Shown here piece after piece: positions 7,845-16,514 of a stretch of DNA of 18,793 nt. The stretch comes from CAZLGM01 sp964623625 (lineage in GTDB: Bacteria; Desulfobacterota; Desulfobulbia; Desulfobulbales; Desulfocapsaceae), in the NCBI GenBank assembly GCA_964623625.1, contig CAZUUJ010000069.1:1-18793 (forward strand), written 5' to 3'. The position numbers were made by a program, and so were the translations under genes. Within the stretch, counting starts at the first letter, position 1. Every line of letters starts with the position of its first letter. Under the pieces are notes generated by a model, which worked only from the letters and a program-made list of their open reading frames with translations, was not told the origin of the DNA and did not search any database.

Positions 7845-8936
7845 ATGAAAAAATATGGGCTGATCATTATAGGAATAGCAGTTACACTCATTATTGTACT
7901 GTCATACGTGGGTAATTCATCACAGAATACTGTACAAGAGATTTTGAATACTAAACCTAAACACCACACCACAACAGGGTTTCGTAACGATCCATATATT
8001 GAAACCGCAGCACCTAAAGGACTCCTTTTTTTCCTTCGTAGGTTTTGGGGCTCGGTTTTCATTCCTGATGTCCCGGATGGGCATGAATTGCCTGATTCGG
8101 AATCTATACGGATGCTCAATTCTATTAAAGGAGACCGTATTGGTTGGCTGGGTCATGCCAGTTTTCTTATAACTCTTACAGGAAAAACAATTCTAACCGA
8201 TCCGTTTTTTTCCGAGTTTGCCAGTCCGGTATCATGGGCCGGTCCAAGGCGGATCGTCGGTACGGGGATTCCTTTGGATAAATTGCCTCCCATTGATGTC
8301 GTGGTTATTTCACATGATCACTATGATCACTTAGATCATGAAACCGTCACCAATTTGAAAAATAAAGCCCATATTCATGTTGTTGTGCCACTAGGGCTGA
8401 AAACTTTTTTTACGGAGCGTGGATATACCAAAATAACTGAGTTAGATTGGGGACAATCCGTATCTATTGATGGCATCCAGTTTAGTTCTCTACCTGCTGT
8501 TCATGATTCCGGGCGCTCAGTCGGCAATAAAAATCAAACGTTGTGGGCATCATGGGTCATTGAAAGTTTAGAAAAGAAGATCATATTCATCGGTGATACC
8601 GGGTATTCCGAAACAGTATTTAAAAGGATTGGCAATAAATATAGTTCCTTTGATTATGCTATTTTGCCTATAGGTGCTTATGAGCCTAGAGAATTAATGA
8701 GGATGTCCCATGTCACACCTGAAGAAGCGGTTAAAATTGGAAATGATGTTCATGCAAAAGTAATGATTGCATCTCATTGGGGAACAGTAAGCAGTTTATC
8801 GGATGAACCGTTCTGGGAGCCACCACGACGGTTTAGCAAAGCAGGATCAAAAAAAGGTTTTTCTGAGAAAAGCCTATGGGTGATGAAGGTAGGGGAGTCA
8901 CGTAGTCTTTCACTAGAAGTCTCACCTCAGCAATAG
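7845..8936 (+). CDS. NAPE-PLD-like metallo-beta-lactamase-fold hydrolase with N-terminal membrane anchor, 363 aa
   Basis: Predicted zinc hydrolase. Residues 4-21 form one hydrophobic helix without a lipobox, so the protein is probably inner-membrane anchored with the catalytic domain in the periplasm. The fold signature begins at WLGHASFLI (101-109), then LTDPFF and a GPRR loop. Metal ligands are visible as HDHYDH (His157, His159, Asp161, His162), His220, Asp251 in GDTGYS and His311. This set, with IGAYEPR and HVTPEEAV further on, follows N-acyl-phosphatidylethanolamine phospholipase D and its bacterial relatives rather than beta-lactamases. UlaG-like or other lipid or phosphodiester substrates are possible. 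No strong Shine-Dalgarno is seen. The stop is 7 bp before the radical SAM start, so the two are probably cotranscribed. Confidence 0.88.
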   Translation: MKKYGLIIIGIAVTLIIVLSYVGNSSQNTVQEILNTKPKHHTTTGFRNDPYIETAAPKGLLFFLRRFWGSVFIPDVPDGHELPDSESIRMLNSIKGDRIGWLGHASFLITLTGKTILTDPFFSEFASPVSWAGPRRIVGTGIPLDKLPPIDVVVISHDHYDHLDHETVTNLKNKAHIHVVVPLGLKTFFTERGYTKITELDWGQSVSIDGIQFSSLPAVHDSGRSVGNKNQTLWASWVIESLEKKIIFIGDTGYSETVFKRIGNKYSSFDYAILPIGAYEPRELMRMSHVTPEEAVKIGNDVHAKVMIASHWGTVSSLSDEPFWEPPRRFSKAGSKKGFSEKSLWVMKVGESRSLSLEVSPQQ

Positions 8937-8943
8937 GTTGTCG

Positions 8944-10275
8944 ATGAAGATACTTCTCGTCTATGGCAATACATATGAGTTCATGTCGCCACCTCCGGTA
9001 GGGATATCACTACTCACAAAACCCTTGTTGAATGCAGGTCATGCTGTACATGTTCTTGATCTGATGAGGGTTAAAGAAACTGATGCTACGCTCGCATCAG
9101 CACTGAAAGAACGTAAACCCGATATTGTCGGGTTCTCCTTTCGTAACATTGATACCCAGAAGTATTCGGATACAAAGGGGTTTATTCCCGATTATGTCAG
9201 GTGGGTGAAAATCGCCAACACCTCTGCATCTACTATAATTGGTGGTTCTGCTGTGATGTCCATGCCCGAAGAACTCTTCGAACGAGTATCTTCTACCTAT
9301 GCAATGGTGGGCCAGGGTGACAAGACATTTCCCATGTTTCTAGAGGAATTGAAAAATCGGACATCGGGTTTTAAGACTCCAGGGCTCATGTGGAGGGAAA
9401 ATGGAAACATCCGATACAATAAAGGACTGCTGGACGGATACACCGACGGTGGAACTATTGACTGGAGTGTGATCGATCTTAGACGTTACAGAAAATCATA
9501 TTTTAACAGCTGTGTCATTACAAAAACCGGCTGTCCTCACAGGTGCCTTTTCTGTGATGCCGGAGCTTCATTTGGAACGTCCTGGGTTCCTAGGGAACCT
9601 GAGGCGATTCTGGAAGACCTGAGACGGGATGCCCAAGAATACAAGCTGAACCGGCTTGACTATTTTTTTATTGATGCGCTTTTTAACGAACCTCTTGAAT
9701 GGGCCAAAGAATTACTTGAAACTATTATCAGGTCAGAGTTGAAGATCTGTTTTTCAGCAGTTATTGAGCCAACCAACATAGATCGGGAATTTGCCCGCTT
9801 GCTGAGGAAGGCAGGATGTTTGATGGTTACGACCCTGCTGAATTCCGTAGATGATGAACTGCTCAACAGGATGCGAAGGCCTTTTAATGTACAATCAATA
9901 AACAGGACTTTTGAATTGTTTGAAGATGAACGAATTAACTATATGCCCCAGTTTTTACTGGGTGGTCCTGGCGAAACAAGGGAAACTATCAGTAAAAACA
10001 TATCTTTTATGAAGCGTAGGAAACCTATATTAACAGATGCCAGTTACGGCCTTCGAATATTACCAAAAGCAGGACTGAGGGCTGTGGCATTAAAGGAAGG
10101 CGTCATTCACGATAAAACAGATCTATTAAAACCGGTTTTTTACCTGTCAGAGGAGCTGAAAAACGACAGGGAATGGCTTAATCAAAAAGTTAGGTTATTT
10201 AATCGGTTTCGTATCAGATCGCTTACACAATGGGCAGACTGGATAGTGAGGAGTACTGTCGTACGGTTCCAGTAG
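8944..10275 (+). CDS. B12-binding-type radical SAM protein, 443 aa
   Basis: Predicted radical SAM enzyme with an N-terminal cobalamin-binding-like Rossmann domain. The first ~140 residues show the class pattern: KILLVYG, the PPVGISLLTKPLLNAGH segment, a DIVGFSFR strand, a TIIGGSAVM strand and a VGQGDKTFP loop. No DxHxxG cobalamin motif is seen, so B12 would be bound base-off or possibly not at all. The cluster motif is CPHRCLFC (Cys197, Cys201, Cys204), followed by a TIM-barrel-like half with FLLGGPGETRETI. The ATG at 8944 is used because AGG at 8935-8937 gives a short-spaced ribosome site; an in-frame TTG at 8938 is the alternative. It follows the metallo-hydrolase by 7 bp. Members methylate, rearrange or cyclise unactivated carbons in lipids and natural products. 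The reaction here is unknown. Confidence 0.88.
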   Translation: MKILLVYGNTYEFMSPPPVGISLLTKPLLNAGHAVHVLDLMRVKETDATLASALKERKPDIVGFSFRNIDTQKYSDTKGFIPDYVRWVKIANTSASTIIGGSAVMSMPEELFERVSSTYAMVGQGDKTFPMFLEELKNRTSGFKTPGLMWRENGNIRYNKGLLDGYTDGGTIDWSVIDLRRYRKSYFNSCVITKTGCPHRCLFCDAGASFGTSWVPREPEAILEDLRRDAQEYKLNRLDYFFIDALFNEPLEWAKELLETIIRSELKICFSAVIEPTNIDREFARLLRKAGCLMVTTLLNSVDDELLNRMRRPFNVQSINRTFELFEDERINYMPQFLLGGPGETRETISKNISFMKRRKPILTDASYGLRILPKAGLRAVALKEGVIHDKTDLLKPVFYLSEELKNDREWLNQKVRLFNRFRIRSLTQWADWIVRSTVVRFQ

Positions 10276-10385
10276 TCAGAGTGAGTATTCGCTAGCACTC
10301 CATCTTTATTAGATTTTACCCTTCGGCAGTGCTTTTACTCCAGTCAAAAGTTGAAAACAAACAAAGCTACAGCACTATCGAATGC

Positions 10386-10413
10386 CCCAAAGAGTACTTC
10401 CCAAAGAGTACTT
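10386..10413. repeat. Two exact tandem copies of a 14-bp unit
   Basis: The unit CCCAAAGAGTACTT occurs twice head to tail, at 10386-10399 and 10400-10413, followed by a partial CC. It lies 52 bp upstream of the oxidoreductase ATG at 10465. Each copy contains the palindromic core AGTACT. It could be a pair of regulator sites one and a third helix turns apart, or simply a slippage duplication. Confidence 0.8.
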
Positions 10414-10464
10414 CCTAAGGGCACTCATGGATTCAAGGGTATGTAAAAAAACTCAAGGAAATTT

Positions 10465-11451
10465 ATGAAGGCTGTCGTATACACCGAATATGGACCCCCC
10501 GATGTGCTTCAGATAAAAGAGGTTGTAAAACCCGTACCCAAAGACAATGAAGTACTGATCCGAATAATGGCGACAGCTGTAACAACAGGGGATGTGAATG
10601 CCAGGAGTTTTCTCTTTGTTCCCCCCGGGCTAAGGTTTCTGGCGCGGCTCATGTTCGGACTTAGAAGACCCAAAATAAATATATTGGGGACTGACCTGGC
10701 TGGAGAAGTCGAAGCGGTCGGCAAGGATGTCAGATTATTTCAAGAAGGTGATCAGGTTTTTGGCGTCGACGGGAACGGTCTTGGAGCTTATGCCCAGTAC
10801 AAGTGTCTGCCCGAAGATGGGGCACTGGCACTAAAACCGGATAATATGACCTACAAAGAAGCCGCAGCCCTCTCTTTTGGATCATTAACTGCTTTGTATT
10901 TCTTGAGAGAGAAGGCAAATCTCCAAAGCGGCCAGAAAATACTCATTAATGGCGCTTCCGGGAGTGTAGGGACTGGCGCGGTACAACTTGCTAAGCACTT
11001 TGGCGCAGAGGTGACCGGGGTATGTAGTTCAGCCAATTTAGAACTGGTGAAATCTCTGGGAGCAGATACGGTTATCGATTATACAAAACAAGATTTTATC
11101 TCAAACGGTGAGACTTACGATATCATTTTAAATACGGTGGTAGGCAAGACATCCTTCTGGCGTTGTCGAAACTCGCTTAAAAAAAATGGCCTCTATCTTG
11201 CGGTCGCAGGCGGTCTGAAAGAGTTGGTACAAATGATATGGACTTCAGTGGTCGGCGGCAAAAAAGTAATCTTCGGTGGCGGATTGGCATGCGAACGAAA
11301 AGAGTATTTGCGTTACCTCAAAGAGCTTGTTGAGAAGGAAAAGATAAAAGCGATCATTGATCGACGCTATACATTTGATACAATTGTCGAGGCCCATAAG
11401 TATGTGGACAAAGGGCACAAAAAGGGTAATGTAGTTATAACTGTGGAATAG
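10465..11451 (+). CDS. MDR-family NAD(P)-dependent oxidoreductase (quinone oxidoreductase-like), 328 aa
   Basis: Predicted medium-chain dehydrogenase/reductase. The N-terminal GroES-like domain opens MKAVVYTEYGPPDVLQIKEV and contains the family block LGTDLAGEVEAVG (residues 74-86). The nucleotide-binding domain has GASGSVG (163-169) within a strand-loop-helix continuing VQLAKHFGAEVTGVCSS. The C-terminus ends GKKGNVVITVE-like, as is usual for zeta-crystallin and quinone-oxidoreductase types. The catalytic-zinc ligand Cys of true alcohol dehydrogenases is not visible, so it is most likely a zinc-free reductase of quinones or enones. AAGGAA at 10455-10460 supports the start. It lies 189 bp after the radical SAM gene, behind a 14-bp tandem repeat, so it may have its own promoter. 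A weak terminator follows about 105 bp after the stop. Confidence 0.9.
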   Translation: MKAVVYTEYGPPDVLQIKEVVKPVPKDNEVLIRIMATAVTTGDVNARSFLFVPPGLRFLARLMFGLRRPKINILGTDLAGEVEAVGKDVRLFQEGDQVFGVDGNGLGAYAQYKCLPEDGALALKPDNMTYKEAAALSFGSLTALYFLREKANLQSGQKILINGASGSVGTGAVQLAKHFGAEVTGVCSSANLELVKSLGADTVIDYTKQDFISNGETYDIILNTVVGKTSFWRCRNSLKKNGLYLAVAGGLKELVQMIWTSVVGGKKVIFGGGLACERKEYLRYLKELVEKEKIKAIIDRRYTFDTIVEAHKYVDKGHKKGNVVITVE

Positions 11452-11557
11452 AACATTCAAGATTCATAAAAGAAAATGACTGATTTTCTGGTCCATAAGA
11501 GGTTATTCAATATCGTCAAATCAGATAGTTTTTGTGGAAGATGTATTGTTTTCAAAT

Positions 11558-11574
11558 GACGAGGTCGTCTTTTT
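11558..11574 (+). terminator. Weak candidate intrinsic terminator after the MDR oxidoreductase
   Basis: The stem GACG/CGTC (11558-11561 and 11566-11569) with loop AGGT is followed directly by five T. Three flanking A residues can pair with part of the T-tract after one mismatch. The stem is short, so termination may be inefficient. It sits between the accessory block and galU, where an operon end is expected. Confidence 0.4.
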
Positions 11575-11631
11575 GATGTATTTTGTCACCGCTTAATTAA
11601 AACATGACACCTTTCTGCCAAGGAATGATCA

Positions 11632-12504
11632 ATGAGAATACGAAAAGCGGTTATCCCCGTTGCCGGTCTTGGAACACGTTTTTTACCCGCCACCAAGGCT
11701 ATCCCCAAGGAAATGCTGACCATTGTCGATCGACCGACAATCCAATATATCGTTGAAGAGGTTGTTGCTTCCGGTATCGACCAGATTATTTTTGTTACCT
11801 CCCAGGGTAAATCAGCCATAGAAAATCATTTCGATTATGATTTTCATCTTGATTCGATCCTGAAAGAGAGAAACAAAGTAATCCTTGGCGAAGAGTTGAA
11901 CATGATCTCTAATTTGATCGATATTGTATCGGTTCGCCAGAAGAAACCGCTTGGGCTCGGTCATGCCATCTGGACTGCCAGGCATGTTGTTGGAAATGAG
12001 CCGTTTATGGTCCTGTTGGGAGATGATCTTGTTCACAGTAATGTGCCGTGCGCCAAACAGATGCTGAATTTCCATGAGAAGGTCGAATCACCCATTATTG
12101 CCGTACAGCGGGTTCCCATGGAGCAGACCCATCAGTACGGTATTGTCGAAGGAGAAGAGTACAAGCAGGACAGGACCCATAAAATTACCAGGATGGTGGA
12201 GAAACCGGCTCCCGGTACTTCTGACTCTGACCTGGCCATCATCGGCAGGTATATTCTGACACCTGATGTGTTCGAGCTGCTTGGCAAGACAACCCCTGGG
12301 CACGGAGGCGAGATTCAGTTGACAGACGCCTTACTTGCCCTATCGAAAAAACGTTCCATGTACGCCTATGAGTTTGAAGGTACCCGATATGATGCCGGGG
12401 ACAAACTCGGCTATCTGCAAGCGATCATTGCCTACGGCATACATCACAAAGAGATTGGCAAATCGTTGAAACAACATTTGAAGAAGCTGACTTCCTCATT
12501 TTAA
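11632..12504 (+). CDS. galU: UTP-glucose-1-phosphate uridylyltransferase
   Basis: Makes UDP-glucose from UTP and glucose-1-phosphate, supplying lipopolysaccharide, exopolysaccharide and glycolipid synthesis in the cytosol. The nucleotidyltransferase signature is intact near the N-terminus: VIPVAGLGTRFLPATKAIPKEML (split here as residues 7-18 and 19-29). A VTSQGKSAIENHFD segment, the metal-binding LLGDDLVH, and the C-terminal VEKPAPG, LTDAL and EGTRYDAGDKLGYLQA blocks follow, as in E. coli and other bacterial GalU. The length of 290 aa is normal. AAGGA at 11620-11624 supports the start. The nearest genes are not polysaccharide genes, so no pathway is implied by context. Confidence 0.96.
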   Translation: MRIRKAVIPVAGLGTRFLPATKAIPKEMLTIVDRPTIQYIVEEVVASGIDQIIFVTSQGKSAIENHFDYDFHLDSILKERNKVILGEELNMISNLIDIVSVRQKKPLGLGHAIWTARHVVGNEPFMVLLGDDLVHSNVPCAKQMLNFHEKVESPIIAVQRVPMEQTHQYGIVEGEEYKQDRTHKITRMVEKPAPGTSDSDLAIIGRYILTPDVFELLGKTTPGHGGEIQLTDALLALSKKRSMYAYEFEGTRYDAGDKLGYLQAIIAYGIHHKEIGKSLKQHLKKLTSSF

Positions 12505-12631
12505 CCTCTTGTTATCCATTTTGGTAAGTTGGGTCACTATTGACACTACCGGTTCAGTTGACATTTTTTCTTTTATTGAAGTTTGGAAACATCGGCTCCG
12601 GTTTAGATTGTTTGAAACAGCGGGGTAAAAG

Positions 12632-15238
12632 GTGAGTACAGAGAACAAACGTAATCACCGCCAGACAGGAAGAAATAAGTTCTTTTTAGAGGTCGCTGTT
12701 CCAGCCCCTATCTGGAAAACACTGACATATTTTTTTAGTGACCCTTGTTCCCCGAGAGAAAATCTTCAGGTGCCGGAGGAGTTCGTCGGCCGTAGAGTTC
12801 TTGTTCCTTTAACAGGCAGGAAATTGACCGGATATGTGTTGTCGGCTTCTCGTAAAAAACCAACCGGTTTTTCTGTTAGGTCGATCATTGAGCTGATCGA
12901 TCCAGTTCCTCTTTTTCATAGCAATCAGGTTCCCTTTTTCCGCTGGATTGCCAATTATTATCATTATCCTATAGGACAGGTAATTGAAACGGCTTTACCC
13001 GGCGGTCTAATAAGAAAAAGCGGCAAAAGGCTGGTCGTTAATCCAGAACCAGGGGCTCTTCCCCATGCTGGTGCTGATCTGAACGATGACCACAAGGCTC
13101 TTTATGAGCAGATCAAAAAACCAGGATACTTGAGCATATCCGCCACCAGAAAGTTGTTGGAGGATAAAACCACCTCCAAAAAGATAAAAGAACTGATTAA
13201 AAAGAATTGGGTTCTACTCGAAGAGCATCTTCAACAGGAGCGAAGCCGAGTAAAAAACGAACGGTGTTACCGGGTTCTTCAACCCTGTGGAATTGATGCC
13301 GGCTTAGTCAAAGATCTTACCCAATTCGACGGCCAAAAAGAGAGGATCATCACTCATTATGACCAAAAGCTTTCCATACCGGAAACAAAAAGCCTGTACT
13401 TGCTTGAACTGTTGGCAAAGGATTTTAAGGATGGTCTCGTTTCAGGCCGGGAGCTGCGTAGACGTTATGCAAGTTGTACCACAAAGTTGCTCGATTCCAT
13501 GGATAAAAATGGCCTGATCGAATCCAGGGATAGACGAATCTACAGAAATCCGTTTGGTGAACAGTATGAATTCATCAAACAGCCGGAAGTCCTAACCGAA
13601 GAGCAGAACAATGTTTTGAAAATAGTGCTGCCCGCAGTTAAACAAAGATCATATAAACCCTTTCTGCTCCATGGAGTAACCGGTTGCGGTAAAACTGAAG
13701 TTTACCTGCAATGTACAAAAAAAACATTGGAGGAGGGCAGGGATGTGCTGGTGCTGGTGCCTGAGATTGCCCTGGCGACCCAGCTTGAAGCTGGGTTTGT
13801 TTCACGTTTTGGTGCCAAGGTTGTTTTGCTGCACTCAGGATTGAGCACCGGGGAAAAATTTGACCAGTGGAGTTTAGCCGCTACCTCGAAGGCAAAAATC
13901 GTGATTGGAGCACGATCTGCCATCTTTGCCCCACTCAAGAATCCCGGTTTGATTATTGTTGATGAAGAGCACGACACTGCCTATAAACAGGATGACGGCT
14001 TCCGGTATCACGCTCGTGACCTGGCGCTGCTTCGGGGCAGATTTCATGAAAGCGTTGTGATTCTCGGATCAGCTACACCTACGATAACTTCTTTTTTTCA
14101 TGCTACCAATGCCAAATATCAACTGTTAACCATAAAAAAAAGGGTGGCCAAAAGACCGCTTCCCAAAGTGTACATAGTTGATATGAGAAAAGTCAACGAA
14201 GCAGGCGGCAAGAAGCTGTTCTCAAAACAACTCAATCAGCATCTGCTTGACAATTTCAACCGATCAAAGCAATCGTTGCTGCTTCTAAATCGTCGCGGTT
14301 TTTCCACTACCATGATCTGTCAGGAGTGCGGCAATGTTTGTGGATGCCATCACTGCCATGTCTCATTGACTTATCATAAAAAGAAAAACAAGCTGCTTTG
14401 CCACTATTGTAATTTCCAACAAAAAGCCGATACTGTCTGTGAGACCTGTAAATCACCAAGCCTTGTGCCATTCGGTTTTGGTACAGAAAGGGTTGAGGAG
14501 GAACTGAAAGGGTTGCTGCCCGGAGCACGAATTGCCAGGCTCGATGCCGACACCGCAAAAAATCGTAGAAAATTCCTAACCATCTTACGCAAGATGAAGA
14601 ATCGTGAAATTGATATCCTGATCGGTACCCAGATGATAGCTAAAGGTCACCACTTTCCCCATGTAACTCTGGTTGGTGTTGTTTGGGCTGACAGCGGTCT
14701 GGCAATCCCTGATTTTAAGGCTTCAGAGAGAACCTTTCAGTTACTGTCCCAGGTTACCGGCAGAGCCGGCAGAGGTGATGACCCGGGTGAGGTTATAATC
14801 CAGACAATGCACCCGGATCATTATGCTATCGATTACTCGGGCAGTCATGACTATCATCAACTCTACAATCACGAAATCGCTATTCGAAAAACCGTCAGTT
14901 TTCCTCCCTTCACTAAACTCATCAATCTCAAGGTCGTAAGCGAAAGCGAATTCGATGTCCGACAGTCAGCACTTAAGATAGGTTCCTTTTGCAGAAAGTC
15001 CGTTCATGCCATTGAGAAGTCCATTCACAATATTCAAAAAGAGGTTATTGAGGTGAGTGGTCCTGCTCCGTCACCCATTGACAGGATGCAAGGCAAGTAT
15101 CGTTGGCAGCTTCTATTGAAAAGCAACAGGATCGACCTGCTTCATTCACTCTGCCGTCAGGTGATTATTGATCAGAGTGAACTGCTTGTTGGCAAGGCCA
15201 AGCTGGTGGTGGATGTGGATCCGGAAAACATGATGTAA
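12632..15238 (+). CDS. priA: Primosomal replication-restart helicase PriA
   Basis: DNA helicase that recognises stalled forks and reloads the replisome. Walker A is GVTGCGKT (residues 348-355), Walker B is DEEH (444-447), and SATPT (480-484), GTQMIAKGHHFP and the arginine-finger motif QVTGRAGR (707-714) follow. The characteristic zinc region has CxxC pairs at Cys563/566, 572/575, 590/593 and 603/606, with one extra Cys570. The N-terminal 3'-end-binding domain starts around residue 18 (FFLEVAVPAPI). The start is GTG at 12632 with GGGG at 12622-12625; no in-frame Met is near. At 868 aa it is longer than E. coli PriA (732 aa), mostly from extra sequence between the N-terminal domain and Walker A (about 135-315), a winged-helix/linker region. 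Function is not in doubt. Confidence 0.96.
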   Translation: MSTENKRNHRQTGRNKFFLEVAVPAPIWKTLTYFFSDPCSPRENLQVPEEFVGRRVLVPLTGRKLTGYVLSASRKKPTGFSVRSIIELIDPVPLFHSNQVPFFRWIANYYHYPIGQVIETALPGGLIRKSGKRLVVNPEPGALPHAGADLNDDHKALYEQIKKPGYLSISATRKLLEDKTTSKKIKELIKKNWVLLEEHLQQERSRVKNERCYRVLQPCGIDAGLVKDLTQFDGQKERIITHYDQKLSIPETKSLYLLELLAKDFKDGLVSGRELRRRYASCTTKLLDSMDKNGLIESRDRRIYRNPFGEQYEFIKQPEVLTEEQNNVLKIVLPAVKQRSYKPFLLHGVTGCGKTEVYLQCTKKTLEEGRDVLVLVPEIALATQLEAGFVSRFGAKVVLLHSGLSTGEKFDQWSLAATSKAKIVIGARSAIFAPLKNPGLIIVDEEHDTAYKQDDGFRYHARDLALLRGRFHESVVILGSATPTITSFFHATNAKYQLLTIKKRVAKRPLPKVYIVDMRKVNEAGGKKLFSKQLNQHLLDNFNRSKQSLLLLNRRGFSTTMICQECGNVCGCHHCHVSLTYHKKKNKLLCHYCNFQQKADTVCETCKSPSLVPFGFGTERVEEELKGLLPGARIARLDADTAKNRRKFLTILRKMKNREIDILIGTQMIAKGHHFPHVTLVGVVWADSGLAIPDFKASERTFQLLSQVTGRAGRGDDPGEVIIQTMHPDHYAIDYSGSHDYHQLYNHEIAIRKTVSFPPFTKLINLKVVSESEFDVRQSALKIGSFCRKSVHAIEKSIHNIQKEVIEVSGPAPSPIDRMQGKYRWQLLLKSNRIDLLHSLCRQVIIDQSELLVGKAKLVVDVDPENMM

Positions 15239-15450
15239 GGGTGGGAGCGGATACTCGCAATGGGGATGATTTAAAAATTACAAATTACGATTTCCAATCT
15301 ATTAATTGAACTTGGCTGAAAAACAACGTTCTCTGTCACCGATTCAGCTGTAGGGCAGAGGCATTATATTTACATATTACTAATCGTTTGTTTTTGGGAA
15401 TATGTGAATAACAGAAATGAGGAAAAGTCTAAAAGAAAACCTATGGGAAT

Positions 15451-15475
15451 AACTGAGGTCAGCTATCGCTCAGTT
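15451..15475 (-). other. Stem-loop spanning the kamA stop codon
   Basis: Perfect 7-bp arms AACTGAG and CTCAGTT (15451-15457 and 15469-15475) enclose an 11-nt loop at the very end of the aminomutase gene. There is no immediate U-tract on the minus strand, only scattered T runs about 10 nt later, so it may be a weak terminator or a 3'-end stabiliser. Confidence 0.3.
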
Positions 15476-16514
15476 CCAAAGACTCAGGGTAACTACAGAG
15501 CCGGTTTTGAAAATTGTTAAAAACAAGGTTGTCGCCCTGCTCAATGATATATTGTGGCGTAAGGGGAATTTTCCCCTTGCCTCCTGGCGCATCAATGGCA
15601 TAGGTCGGTACTGCCATACCTGAGATGTGACCAATAAGCCCCTTCATAATTGACAAACCGGTGGATGTTGTCGTTCTGAAATGATCCGTACCGCGGGTAA
15701 AATCGGCCTGAAAAAGATAGTAGGGTCTAACTCTCATTTTCAGAAGGCCAAGCATCAAGGACCGAATGGTTTGCAGATTGTCATTGACGCCTTTGAGCAG
15801 CACGGTCTGATTGCCAAGGGGAATACCGCCATCGGCAAGCTTTGCGCAGCACTCTTTAGCCTGAATGGTCAACTCTTTAGGATGGTTGAAATGGGTATTT
15901 ATGTAGAGAGGATGATAGCGTTTCAAAATGTCAACCAGTTTATCGGTGACGCGCATGGGTAGAGTACAGGGAATTCTGGTACCGATTCTGATGACTTCAA
16001 GAGATGGGATTTGATGAAGGCAGCCAAGGATGTACTCGAGCTGATCATCGTCAAGCAGCAAGGGATCACCACCGGAAAGTAATACCTCACGAATTGCAGG
16101 AGTGTCACGGATATAATAAATTCCTTCATTGATTGTAACCGGGCTGATACTCATCTGTCGGCTTCCAACTTTTCTTTTCCGAGTGCAGAATCGGCAGTAC
16201 ATGGCACATTGGCCGGCAATGAGAAAAAGAGCCCGGTCCGGATATTTGTGAACAATATTTGGCACCGGGCTGAGATCTTCTTCGCCGAGGGGATCATCCA
16301 TGCAGATCTGGTCCTTGAGTTCCAGTGGGTCGGGAACGGCCTGTTTCCAGATCGGATCTTCCGGCTGATCAATGAGTTGAAGGTAATAGGGGTTGATACG
16401 GAGCGGATATCGGTTGATGATGTCGTTGAAAATCGGATCGTCAAGTCCGAAATGGTTCTTAAGATCATCTGCTGATTGAATCGACTCGCTTAATAAATGA
16501 TTCCAATGTTCCAT
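15459..16514 (-). CDS. kamA: KamA-family radical SAM aminomutase (probable lysine 2,3-aminomutase), 351 aa
   Basis: Predicted PLP- and [4Fe-4S]-dependent enzyme that moves the alpha-amino group of lysine to the beta carbon. Numbered from the ATG at 16514, the cluster motif is CAMYCRFCTRKR (Cys103, Cys107, Cys110), then LLSGGDPLL, RIGTRIPC and a FQADFTRGTDHFRT segment. The PLP lysine is Lys315 in DAPGGKGK. Asp271 and Asp308 match the clostridial enzyme's lysine-binding Asp293 and Asp330; glutamate mutases lack this pair. The enzyme is shorter than clostridial KAM (416 aa) but has CTRKR, not the CFRRH of EpmB. An upstream in-frame TTG at 16535 is an alternative start; neither has a good ribosome site. 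No AblB-type acetyltransferase is adjacent, so the fate of beta-lysine is open. Confidence 0.85.
   Translation of the reverse strand: MEHWNHLLSESIQSADDLKNHFGLDDPIFNDIINRYPLRINPYYLQLIDQPEDPIWKQAVPDPLELKDQICMDDPLGEEDLSPVPNIVHKYPDRALFLIAGQCAMYCRFCTRKRKVGSRQMSISPVTINEGIYYIRDTPAIREVLLSGGDPLLLDDDQLEYILGCLHQIPSLEVIRIGTRIPCTLPMRVTDKLVDILKRYHPLYINTHFNHPKELTIQAKECCAKLADGGIPLGNQTVLLKGVNDNLQTIRSLMLGLLKMRVRPYYLFQADFTRGTDHFRTTTSTGLSIMKGLIGHISGMAVPTYAIDAPGGKGKIPLTPQYIIEQGDNLVFNNFQNRLCSYPESLELSDS

Noticed and set aside
12540..12610. Two TTGACA boxes upstream of priA as promoter -35 elements
   Set aside because: No acceptable -10 at 16-18 bp from either box, so only the hexamers themselves can be claimed.
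15459..16514. KamA-like protein as the EF-P lysine mutase EpmB or a glutamate 2,3-aminomutase
   Set aside because: The cluster motif CAMYCRFCTRKR differs from the EpmB-type CFRRH, and both lysine-binding aspartates are kept, unlike the glutamate enzyme.
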